Source: Craspedostauros australis
Taxonomy: Eukaryota; Bacillariophyta; Bacillariophyceae; Mastogloiales; Achnanthaceae
DNA length: 64,000 nt
Direction: 5' to 3'
Assembly: GCA_026770025.1 (NCBI GenBank)
Contig: JAMXDE010000015.1
Coordinates: 1,178,001 to 1,242,000 of the forward strand
In this document: positions 22,091 to 30,689 of the stretch, one piece after another
How positions within the stretch are numbered: position 1 is the stretch's first letter
How the letters are laid out: the number at the start of each line of letters is the position of its first letter
The notes under the pieces: generated by a model
The model's input: only the letters and a program-made list of their open reading frames with translations
Told to the model about the DNA's origin: nothing
Database searches by the model: none
Position numbers and translations under genes: made by a program

Positions 22091-22127
22091 GGTCTCTCGA
22101 TCTTTTTGTGAGCAATTCATGTCAAAT

Positions 22128-22150
22128 AGAGAAGTTCTGCATTCCACTCA
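22128..22150 (+). repeat. Left terminal inverted repeat of the Harbinger element
   Basis: 23 bp beginning AGAGAAGTTCTGCATTCC, exactly complementary to 26203-26225. It lies 37 bp before the UPF0301 start codon, in its promoter or 5' UTR. Confidence 0.85.
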
Positions 22151-22200
22151 CCCAGTCACGACCAGTCCCACGAGGGAGTCATAACCTGATAGAGACACTT

Positions 22201-22300
22201 TCCCGGGGGGTGGCAAGAAATCACCCCCTCGCTGAGTGGAAATGATTTCCATTTCTGCACCAGAAATGGAAATCATTTCCACTCAGAGAGTCCCGGAAAA
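22201..22300. repeat. Nested palindrome next to the left end of the Harbinger element
   Basis: Arms of 26 bp at 22234-22259 and 22263-22288 are perfectly complementary around a 3-base loop (CAC). Each arm itself contains the small palindrome GGAAAT-N-ATTTCC. Outside lies a separate 7-bp hairpin (GGGGGTG 22208-22214, CACCCCC 22224-22230), and CCCGG-containing ends near 22203 and 22293 pair imperfectly. The arm end TTTCCACTCAGAG repeats the inner part of the terminal repeat, so this may be a subterminal transposase-binding site. Confidence 0.85.
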
Positions 22301-22664
22301 TGTATCACTTCCACATGGATAATAGACTTTGGCCAATCATGTTGTGTTATTTCGTTCTAGTTTAGTCCTTCTTGTCCTCCACATCTGTCTACATTGGCCG
22401 CCATCGTAGACTTTTGCGTTCGTTTTGGAACAACAAAGAGAAAAACATCATCCATCACATCGCCATCACATCACCATCACATCGCCATCGCTCGATTCTC
22501 TCATCTCGATTCTCTCATTCCAAGACAATCATCTGTCACAACCCACCTCATGATCACACCTCGATGCTCCACTTCGACCAACATCTTGCACGAGACATTC
22601 TGATCACTGCCACAGACCACAACACGTGTCGTTTCTGACGCATAGTCTCTTCCCTCTATTCGTC

Positions 22665-24209
22665 ATGGACGGTTCCCCTCCTCCCGCGGCTCCGCCCATT
22701 GCTCCGTCGGAGACCAGCAGCGACAGCGAGGTCACGCCGAGTGGAAGGACTGGCGCACCGGCGACCTTCGTCTTCCCACCATCAGTGTTGGGCAAGGATG
22801 AGAAACTCCCACCTGGTTTCGAACGCTGCACTTACAGGTTCACACTGGCGCAGCCTCAAGCCAACGTTGGTGCTCCCTTCGACGCGAGCAACGGCGACGA
22901 CGTCGACGCGATGGCCAAGTCTGGCAAGCCTCGCGCTTCGCCATCTGTCACCCATCAGCCTCCGGCGGAACCATTGCCACCAAGCAACAGCAACAGCAGC
23001 AGCAGGAACAACAAGAAGCGGGCGTACCGTCGCAAGAAGGCGCCTGCACCTTCCGTATCATCTGCGGTGGCGACAGCCAGTGATGGCAACATGCCAACCC
23101 CTCCCATCGTCCGCAAATCCAGACCAAGATTCTTCCCTCCCATGTACTACATTCTCAAGGGGAAGGTGGACCACTTCCCATGGCTCGTGAACCCCCAGCC
23201 ATGCGACCGAATCCTCATCGACGTCGTCAGCAGGACTCTCAAAAAGCCTTGGATACCGCCAATTGGAGTTGCATGGAGTGCGATCCGCAATGCGGTGCAT
23301 GTTGAGAATTCGACAGTCTTCCCCACTGTCCCACAAGAGAAAGGGCTGAAGGGGAGATTCGAAAATCTCATGAAGTACACAGGTCTGTACAACCACACCC
23401 ATCCTCGCAGGAGCGGCATGGCTGAGAGTGTCAAATTGTGGCTGGACGACCTCACTGCCCTGCAGCAGGAGCGTCAGGAGTACATTGATGATGCCATCGC
23501 ATCGCAAACAAGAATCGCTGGGCGCAAGAGGATCACTGCAAGGCAGCAGCATCGCATGCTAGGACTGCGCCCTCCTCAAACGCAGACACAAGCTGGAGCA
23601 GCAGCAACGGCGCGGAAACAGAATGTGGCTGTGCGCAGAGCAGCAGCAACGGCGCGGCAACAGAATGTGGTGGCGAGCAACAGCGACGACGCGACCTCGA
23701 GTTTGTCTTCTGCGGAAGTGGTGACTGCTCCGAAGCAAGCACGAAACGCCAAGCAGCAGCTCCAGTGCACAGTCAGTCTCCTGGAGAAGCTGGACGAAAC
23801 TCAGCGTCAGTTTCAAGCATGGCTCGCTACGGCCACGCCTCCGATTCGCGTGGAACGCGGAGAAAATTCTCCGATTGCATCATCGCTCGCCGCTTCTCCA
23901 ATCGCTCCAACTGTGGGGGCAGCGGCTTCCAACGATGTCAACACCACCACCACCAACAACAACAACAACCTCCTCCAGCTCGTGATGAATCAGCAGCAAC
24001 TGATACTCCACATGAACCGCCGTCTGGAGGAGGATAGGAACCGGGTGCAGCACGAGACCTCGCAGTTGCGCGAGTCACAAATGAAACTCTCGTCCGACGT
24101 CAGGTCTCTCGTCCACGTCATGTCCAAAGCTCAACACAACAACGACAACGAGAACAGCAGCAGCAGCCGCAACGGCGACGGCGACGACGACGACGACGCG
24201 GGAAAATGA
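22665..24209 (+). CDS. Harbinger accessory SANT/Myb-like DNA-binding protein
   Basis: The start is ATG 22665 (upstream frame has only a GTG); stop TGA 24207-24209; 514 residues. The N-terminal 130 residues are Pro/Ser-rich with a basic patch (NNKKRAYRRKK). Residues of about 160-275 show aromatic and basic spacing like plant and animal SANT-like domains that partner PIF/Harbinger transposases (GRFENLMKYTGLYNH, RRSGMAESVKLWLDDL), but the match is weak by eye. The second half is Gln/Asn/Ala-rich, with a likely coiled coil around LVMNQQQLILHMNRRLEE and an Asp/Gly tail. Its position inside the element, opposite the transposase, supports a role in binding the element's ends or importing transposase into the nucleus. 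Confidence 0.7.
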   Translation: MDGSPPPAAPPIAPSETSSDSEVTPSGRTGAPATFVFPPSVLGKDEKLPPGFERCTYRFTLAQPQANVGAPFDASNGDDVDAMAKSGKPRASPSVTHQPPAEPLPPSNSNSSSRNNKKRAYRRKKAPAPSVSSAVATASDGNMPTPPIVRKSRPRFFPPMYYILKGKVDHFPWLVNPQPCDRILIDVVSRTLKKPWIPPIGVAWSAIRNAVHVENSTVFPTVPQEKGLKGRFENLMKYTGLYNHTHPRRSGMAESVKLWLDDLTALQQERQEYIDDAIASQTRIAGRKRITARQQHRMLGLRPPQTQTQAGAAATARKQNVAVRRAAATARQQNVVASNSDDATSSLSSAEVVTAPKQARNAKQQLQCTVSLLEKLDETQRQFQAWLATATPPIRVERGENSPIASSLAASPIAPTVGAAASNDVNTTTTNNNNNLLQLVMNQQQLILHMNRRLEEDRNRVQHETSQLRESQMKLSSDVRSLVHVMSKAQHNNDNENSSSSRNGDGDDDDDAGK

Positions 24210-24639
24210 TACTCACCCATTCTTTCCTCTCTGCGTATTTCCACATTTCATACCTTCTTTCCCGCAATCCCTCACATTCCGTACCACATCAACCCACCCA
24301 TTTGTCGTTACATTCGTCGATCCAACTCAACGATCCATTCTTCAATGCATGCATGCATCCATTCATTCGTTCCTCTCTTCATGGCACAAGCACCCCACAG
24401 CAGCATACAGAGCAAAACCAAGTGGAGAAGCCGACGCGCTGAAGCCCTTGTGCGCACAGCCGCATGCTTCCTTCCGCGTCCACACCCATTCCATCAGAAA
24501 ACCATTCCCCAGCATTTGCTCATTGTACGCAGCACAGCACACACAACACAAGTGCCCGCGCGCCATGAGTACTACATAATAGTTAGTCCAATACGTATTA
24601 CATGTATATGTACCTCATTAATTCTAACTGTTTGCATGA
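24210..24639. other. Space between the two convergent transposon genes
   Basis: 430 bp with no credible ORF. It should hold the 3' UTRs and polyadenylation signals of both transposon genes; CATT-rich runs are present but nothing firm. Confidence 0.5.
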
Positions 24640-25962
24640 TCATGGGATCAGGTCGATGTATTCTTCGAATGTCAGCTTGTGCGATTGGTACCGTGCAGAC
24701 TGCTGATTGCCATTCATGGTGCAATGGATGTTGGCGAGGAACGCAGCAACAAAATGAATGAGTGTGAGAGGATTCTGTAGCGTTTTGTTGGCGTTGCGAA
24801 CGCTGACGAGGGGGAAATTCTTCGTGATCTCCTTGAATGCCCACTCAACACAGATGCGTCCCGACGACATGTCCTTGTTGCACTGCGCCTCAGAGGACCC
24901 TGGAACAGTGTCCTTGTATGCAGCGAATATGTATGGTGTAGTAGGATATGCTGCATCACCGTAGAGACGATATGGAGGATTGTTCTCATCCAACGGCATG
25001 AGAGCCTCCAGTCGCTGTTCGATTTTGCTTTGCTGGAACATGTACCCGTCACTGCGAGCACCTGCAATCGGCCCAAAGTAGTGAATGAGCAACCCATCTG
25101 GCGCAACGATTCCTTGATAGTGCAGCCCATGACCGCGTTTATAGCCAGAGTAGAGGTCCTCTTGATTCTCTGAGGGACGACAGGTTTCCCAAAACGTGCC
25201 GTCGACGTAAGCGAACACATCGTCCACCAAGCCGTGGGTGAGACGGTGATTGTTCTCCGCATAGTCGGGGAATCGAGTATGAAACAAACCGATGTCGCTC
25301 AGGTAGGGCATGCCAACGGCATAGAAGTAGGAGTAGAAAGTGGAGGCAATACTGGAAATGCGGTTGCTGTCCATGCTGAATCTCTGTTCCATGTCACACA
25401 GCCGTCCGCGATGTGCCAGACGGAACAACATGACAAGCAATCCCATTTCGTATGATACCGTGTATCGACTCTTCACTTGAATGCATGCAGGATCTGCCTC
25501 ACCGGACACTGCCTGAAACTTGGGCCAGAGACGGTCAGCCAGACGTTGAAGATCACGCACACGGAAACGAAAGTGACGAACACTTTCGCGTTCGTCCAGT
25601 TCCGCAATGGCAATGTTCCTGTTGGTGAACATGGGAGGAGGTCCCAATGGAGTGAGGTAGAGTTGCTGCATTTGTAGCACATGACGGCCCAATGCAACAA
25701 TGTTGCTATAGTGCTGAACCAAAATGACGACTCCTGCATAATCCAGACGTTGGACGTCGATGTCTGCAAGCTGAGCGATGGCAGCCTCGAATCGAGCGCT
25801 GGCTTCTTCCAATGCCTGCCGCTCGGGAACAGTACTCCAATTACGATTGACCATGACAACGATGGTATGTAGTGATCGAACGCGCAGAGGAGCTGTGTGT
25901 GCGAAGGTGCGATGAACACAGACGAATTGAAGGAGCAGCGAGTATAGCATGACATATAGCAT
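24640..25962 (-). CDS. PIF/Harbinger DDE transposase (HARBI1-like)
   Basis: 440 residues from ATG 25960-25962 (also ATG 25950 and a later MVNRNW start) to TGA 24640-24642. The catalytic triad of the DDE_Tnp_4-type nuclease is intact: Asp254 in AYVDGTFWE, Asp336 in LYGDAAYP and Glu373 in ICVEWAFKEI. Other family hallmarks are the helix-turn-helix-like region before the core (SMDSNRISSIASTFYSYF) and YFGPIAGARSDGYMFQQS between the first and second Asp. It cuts and rejoins DNA at the terminal repeats. No frameshift or stop is present. The gene reads outward-to-inward from the right side of the element and ends against the SANT-like gene. Confidence 0.92.
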   Translation of the reverse strand: MLYVMLYSLLLQFVCVHRTFAHTAPLRVRSLHTIVVMVNRNWSTVPERQALEEASARFEAAIAQLADIDVQRLDYAGVVILVQHYSNIVALGRHVLQMQQLYLTPLGPPPMFTNRNIAIAELDERESVRHFRFRVRDLQRLADRLWPKFQAVSGEADPACIQVKSRYTVSYEMGLLVMLFRLAHRGRLCDMEQRFSMDSNRISSIASTFYSYFYAVGMPYLSDIGLFHTRFPDYAENNHRLTHGLVDDVFAYVDGTFWETCRPSENQEDLYSGYKRGHGLHYQGIVAPDGLLIHYFGPIAGARSDGYMFQQSKIEQRLEALMPLDENNPPYRLYGDAAYPTTPYIFAAYKDTVPGSSEAQCNKDMSSGRICVEWAFKEITKNFPLVSVRNANKTLQNPLTLIHFVAAFLANIHCTMNGNQQSARYQSHKLTFEEYIDLIP

Positions 25963-26202
25963 GGAGGGAACACATCATGCAACAACAAAAAAGGAACCGA
26001 TGATGTGTTGTCACACTCTTGGCCAAAATGTGACGCTCTTCGGGAGAAGTGAAAGCGAACATGTCTAAATTAGATACCCTAGAGATGGCGCGAACGGTTA
26101 TTGACTCCACGTAATCCAAGCAGTATTCTGTCACGCACCAGTCCTGTGCAGTTTCCGTCACTCGAGAGTCAATGTCGGTGTGACACCTCGTCTGGGGGCC
26201 TC

Positions 26203-26225
26203 TGAGTGGAATGCAGAACTTCTCT
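26203..26225 (-). repeat. Right terminal inverted repeat of the Harbinger element
   Basis: Exact reverse complement of 22128-22150. It lies 380 bp upstream of the methyltransferase start codon. Confidence 0.85.
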
Positions 26226-26386
26226 AATGATGTTTGAAAAAACGTCACGCTGGCGTGGATGCGAAGAAGTGTCATGTACCGTCGAAGGACGGACCGTGGC
26301 GCATTTTTGTGTGTGGAATCGTGTCGGATGCACATTTTGCCATGGAAGATCTTTGGTTTCGTCGTGTTTGTTCACCGTGTGAAACT

Positions 26387-26418
26387 CAACCAACCAATCA
26401 ACCAACCAATCAACCAAC
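26387..26418 (+). repeat. AACCAATC-type microsatellite upstream of the methyltransferase gene
   Basis: About four copies of an 8-bp CAACCAAT unit. It lies between the transposon end and the next gene, a 380-bp stretch otherwise without recognisable features. Confidence 0.7.
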
Positions 26419-26605
26419 GAGACAATCGACGCAGGAAAGAGAAGAAGAGCATCCCTCCACTGCATCCGCATGCACAGCCACATGCACGTGCATATCCACG
26501 TATACCAATCCATCAGTTCACTCCATAGTAACGAAGAATGGCATCGACGGATCGTGATGCGCAGATAAGACCGAAAGCAGACGAACGGCGATCATCTCTT
26601 CCATA

Positions 26606-28234
26606 ATGTTGCAGCAACGACGGCTTTGTTGGATCCTCACCTTTCTCTCGTACTGCTGCTACTGCTGCTGCCTCCACTTGGCGTCTGCCATCGCAGTTCA
26701 GGAGGCATACCAGCAGGCACGATGCGTCCGCACAACGCAAGGCCATGAAGCTGCGCAACCTTTGTATCAGAAGCTGCGGACGCAACAGGATGATTCCAGT
26801 GAGCCCATGGACCGCACGGCCGCGCTGCGTATAGCGGCATCGCAAGATACGAAGCATCGGCAGGATGTCATCGAAGCAGTTGCTGACAAGCTGGACTCCG
26901 ATGTGCGGCAAGATGTTCGACAATTGCAGAATCTTCTGCTGCAGCATCGGTACACGGCCAAACAGATAGCGCACATGGTGTTGGGAAGCGAGGAGGAAGT
27001 ACGACGCAGACTGCACATTGCTGACGACAACGACAACGACAATCAGTATCCACCGCCGCTATATCTGCAACCATTGGCGGCGGGATCCCGCTGTCCACCT
27101 GTTCGCGCCATATCGAGCGGGTTGCACTGCCTCATCGAGATGTTCTGCATGGCGCTGTGCGTCCCGCAATCCATATTCCTTCGGCACTTTACCGTTGGCG
27201 AATTGCGCTGTCTGCAACGACTCGGTGTTGCATTCGTCGATGAGGACTGGATCGTGCCCTACCTGCACATCACGCCCATGCCACACGAGCGATACGTCCT
27301 GACGGATTTGCATCCGCGGTGCTTGTCGATGACGACGGTGGGCACGCAAAACCACGGTGCCGTCATGTACGTGGGTCCGGATTCGGTGGCGTTGCAACAG
27401 CATGGCGATGCCGTTCTCTCGTTCCAAACGCAACGGTACACCAACATCGTCGATATCGGCACGGGCAGTGGCGTTCAGGCATTGATGGCGGCGTGGCAGA
27501 GTGATGGTGAAACTTCCAAACAGGAACAACAGCAGCATATCACGTGCGTCGACATCAACCCGCGCGCCTTGGCATTCGCACGATGCAACTTCCAACTCAA
27601 CAACATGCCCCATCTTCCGCGATGTGTGCTAGGCGACGTGCGGAAGGATCGAGAGAAATGGGACGAACTGCTGCAGCCCAACACCGTCGATCTCCTCTTG
27701 GCAAATCCACCCTTTCTGCCGGTTCCGCAACAGGCGGACGGCGCCATCGACCAGCGGTATGGATTATTCTCGTCGGGCGGTGGATCCGGCGAAGTCGTGT
27801 TGGAGGCCATCGTCCAACTCGCTGGCCAGTGTTTGAAGCGCGATGGCGCGGTGGGGATCGTTTCGGAATTCATGAATCCTGGTCCGATTCTGCTGGACAA
27901 GCTCAAGACGTGGTGGAGCCGTCATTCCCCAACACCCTGCGGTGGAATCCTTTTCACCAACGAACACCCCATCGACGCGGATACGTACTCTCAACGGCGT
28001 GCCGATGACGCGCAGGAATTCGCAACGTGGAAAGCGCATCTGGAGCATGAAGGCATCGACGAGGTCTCACCCGGTCTCCTCTTTCTGCGTCCAATGCAGG
28101 GTGAGCTGGACCACATCCTTGTCCCAAAGACGCAGCAGGGATCCATCTGGACGCCCGCAAATCGTGAGGCCGCCAACTTCACGAAGCGAGTTGCGGCAAC
28201 CAAGTTTCGGACGGAGTTTACTGAACGAAGCTAG
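26606..28234 (+). CDS. Class I SAM-dependent methyltransferase with N-terminal signal sequence
   Basis: 542 residues, ATG 26606 to TAG 28232-28234. A Cys/Leu-rich hydrophobic N-terminus (LTFLSYCCYCCCLHLASA) looks like a signal peptide. After about 250 residues of unfamiliar sequence comes a methyltransferase-small/PrmC-RsmC-like Rossmann domain: motif I VDIGTGSGVQAL (about 281-292), acidic loop CVDINPRALAFA and the catalytic-loop signature LLANPPFLP (about 365-373). The N-P-P-F tetrad is typical of enzymes that methylate planar nitrogens in Gln residues or in adenine or guanine. The target cannot be chosen from sequence. The signal sequence suggests import into the ER or a plastid, though no clear aromatic residue follows the cleavage region. 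The Harbinger element ends 380 bp upstream. Confidence 0.82.
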   Translation: MLQQRRLCWILTFLSYCCYCCCLHLASAIAVQEAYQQARCVRTTQGHEAAQPLYQKLRTQQDDSSEPMDRTAALRIAASQDTKHRQDVIEAVADKLDSDVRQDVRQLQNLLLQHRYTAKQIAHMVLGSEEEVRRRLHIADDNDNDNQYPPPLYLQPLAAGSRCPPVRAISSGLHCLIEMFCMALCVPQSIFLRHFTVGELRCLQRLGVAFVDEDWIVPYLHITPMPHERYVLTDLHPRCLSMTTVGTQNHGAVMYVGPDSVALQQHGDAVLSFQTQRYTNIVDIGTGSGVQALMAAWQSDGETSKQEQQQHITCVDINPRALAFARCNFQLNNMPHLPRCVLGDVRKDREKWDELLQPNTVDLLLANPPFLPVPQQADGAIDQRYGLFSSGGGSGEVVLEAIVQLAGQCLKRDGAVGIVSEFMNPGPILLDKLKTWWSRHSPTPCGGILFTNEHPIDADTYSQRRADDAQEFATWKAHLEHEGIDEVSPGLLFLRPMQGELDHILVPKTQQGSIWTPANREAANFTKRVAATKFRTEFTERS

Positions 28235-28236
28235 AA

Positions 28237-28242
28237 AATAAA
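28237..28242 (+). terminator. Candidate polyadenylation signal of the methyltransferase gene
   Basis: AATAAA begins 3 bases after the stop codon. The position is very close, so the signal is only a candidate. Confidence 0.35.
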
Positions 28243-28564
28243 TTGTATCTTGGAAAGGTACTTGGATAGATGCAAACGTCATCTGTGACAAACACGAAGC
28301 GAACGATCACCCAAGTTCTTTCTCGCGCCACAAGATGCATCGCACCTGCGACCAACCGAACCACGTGTGAATTGTGAAGGAAAGGTGCCAAAGAGGTCGC
28401 TGTTGGACTGGATAAACACAAGAGAGAAAGATCCGCGCATAGTGCCGACCACGAGGAGCTCTCGTTGGTTGATTGATTGGACACAACTCTCTTCCTTTGC
28501 TCTATCAAAGTGCCACTCCGCGATCTACGCGTGCAGGTATCCCACACAACCGCAAGAGTTCACC
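28243..28564. other. Intergenic region upstream of the DRTGG-type gene
   Basis: About 320 bp in head-to-tail orientation. It presumably holds the promoter and 5' UTR of the next gene; nothing specific was recognised. Confidence 0.5.
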
Positions 28565-30302
28565 ATGATGCGATGCATGTCGAGACTGGCACGGCCTGCC
28601 AACGCCATCGTTGGCTTCAGTCGGAACGGCACCAACCTCAGCGAATGCCAACGCGCGAAGGTGCTGCTGAGATCGCTGTCGGCATCCACAGCGACAACCA
28701 CAGCGACAGCCACGGGCGACGACGGCAAGACCCCCCGCTACTGGAAGACGCTGAAGGATGAATCCACGGGCGAGAGCTTCCACCAGCACCCCATCTTCGT
28801 CGCCGCGACGCGCCAGCACGTGGGCAAGACCACGGTCTCGCTCGCCATCATGAGCGGCCTCAAGAAGCGATTCGACAAGGTCGGCTTCCTCAAGCCGGTC
28901 GGACAGCAGCACGTTCCGGTGTACTCCGAGGACCTGCAGAAGACCATCCAGGTCGACAAGGATTGCTGCCTGGTGCTCGAGCGCTTCGGACTGAAGCACG
29001 TGGACTACAAGGACATGAGCCCCGTCATCATCCCGCGCGGCTACACCAAACAGTACATCGACGGAGAGATATCGCACGACGACCAGCTCGACCGCGTCCT
29101 CGCGGCCATGGATCACGTCACCGAGGCCAGCGACATTGTGCTCTGCGAAGGCACAGGACATTGCGCCGTCGGAAGCATCGTCGGCGTCAACAACGCGCGC
29201 GTCGCCAACCTCATGGGTGCCGAAATGATCCTCATCGCCAACGGCGGCTTGGGTTCGGCCTTTGACGAGCTCGAGTTGAATCGGGTGCTGTGCGAGCACA
29301 ACAACGTCAGCATCGCAGGCGTCATCATCAACAAGGTTCTGCCGGAGAAGTACGATCAGACCAAGCATTACATGAGCAAGGCCATTGAAGATCGGTGGGG
29401 CGTCCCACTTTTGGGGTGCATTCCGGATCGGTGAGTTGCGTTATGTGCATTGCGTATTGTGTGTTGTATGCTGCATGTTGTATGCTCTTGGTATGCTCTT
29501 GGCATGTGGTGCTGATACGGCTACAACTACGCTGCTGAATGGTAGAATGAGGCTCTTGTCTATTACGCCTGGATGTGACTTACAACATCGTACGGGTAGC
29601 GATACTGCAGTGTTTGGCGTACCATGCGAGCAGAGTACGCAGAGTAAGCAGAGTATTGACACGAACCAACCAACTCACAACTCCACGTACCGAAACATTC
29701 CCATACCAACATCCCAACCAATCGGACCCTACTTACCATGCCATACACTCCTCCTTCCATTCGCATGGCACGATGCTAGCCCATTCCTTGGCTGCCCCGC
29801 ACTCGTGGATCTCGAGAAGCTCTTCGAATCGGAGCTCATCTCCGGCCATAAATTCCGATTGCGACATTACACCGCGGAAGACACGAACATCGTCACCACA
29901 TCTCTCACGCGATTCTTGGTGAACCTGCGAAAAAAGCCAAGCCGCACACTCTACATATGCCATGTCACGCGTGATGATCTCATCCTCGGCTTCCTCGGGG
30001 AATGCCAACGACGCAAGCGCAACGACAATGAGGACGATCTGGAAGCGGCGTTGCTCATTTGCGGACGGAAGGGCAAGTACCAGCTGTCCTCCGAAATGAA
30101 GAACATGATGGAGGGCATCCCGGAGGCGCCCATGATGGTCATCGAGAAGTCGACCCAGCAGGTCATGACCGCCATCAACCGATTCACGCCCAAATTGAAC
30201 ATTAATGATTCCAATCGGGTGGGGGTGGCCGTCGAACATTACGAGCCGTACATCGACTTTGATATGTTGCTGGAAAGGACGAGAACGCCGATCGAATCGT
30301 AA
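28565..30302 (+). CDS. DRTGG/phosphotransacetylase-N-like P-loop protein, probably mitochondrial
   Basis: Exons 28565-29430 and 29780-30302 are joined across a 349-nt phase-2 intron (GTGAGT...CTAG), which restores the continuous motif GCIPDR-PFLGCPALVDLE; 462 residues. The start is the first in-frame ATG. The N-terminus (MMRCMSRLARPANAIVGFSR) is an amphipathic basic presequence of mitochondrial type. A dethiobiotin-synthetase-like P-loop domain (VAATRQHVGKTT, about 79-90; VLCEGTGH; ANGGLGSAFDELELN) is followed by the DRTGG-like domain (TLYICHVTRDDLILGFLGE). This is the N-terminal module of long bacterial phosphotransacetylases, without the acyltransferase domain. It may bind nucleotide or act as a regulator; no reaction can be assigned. 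Confidence 0.83.
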
Positions 30303-30689
30303 AGAGCAAATGCGGTGATCATCTGCCTTGCAGTCCAATACGTGAACAGGCTTGACAACGATGATGGATCCATGGAAATGATGAGATTCAAGATAACTCA
30401 GCGAATACATCGGATAGATCGATCAAACAAACGAACACGACCAAATCGTGAGGCTATGCAAAGCCAATAGAAACGAAGGTGTGACAACCCTCACATTTGC
30501 AATTGCGGTAGATGTAGGTATCGCACCATAGCGTTTCGCATCTATTGTTTATGGTATTTATATGTGTTAATCGTCGCTTGGTTGTAGGTATGTGTCCTTT
30601 ATCGTATCTACCGCGCCTCTGACAGCTGCACAGCGTTGATACCATGCAGAGCTGACGTGCAGTCCACGCATGCATGGAGGCCAAACCGC
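30303..30689. other. Convergent intergenic region
   Basis: 387 bp between two 3' ends. No gene or structured element was seen. Confidence 0.5.

Larger units (their letters stand above)
22128..26225. mobile_element. PIF/Harbinger DNA transposon, apparently complete
   Basis: A 4.1-kb element is bounded by a perfect 23-bp inverted repeat (22128-22150 and 26203-26225). Immediately outside is AAT on both sides (22125-22127 and 26226-26228); because T/A at the edges also pair, a 2-bp TA duplication is an equally good reading. The usual TWA duplication of this superfamily is not exactly met. Inside are two convergent ORFs, a SANT/Myb-like protein (+) and a DDE transposase (-), the standard two-gene PIF/Harbinger set. 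Neither ORF is broken, so the copy could be autonomous. Confidence 0.85.

Noticed and set aside
26387-26418. Repeated CAACCAAT units as a possible CRISPR-like array
   Set aside because: The units are contiguous without spacers and the genome is eukaryotic; it is a simple microsatellite.
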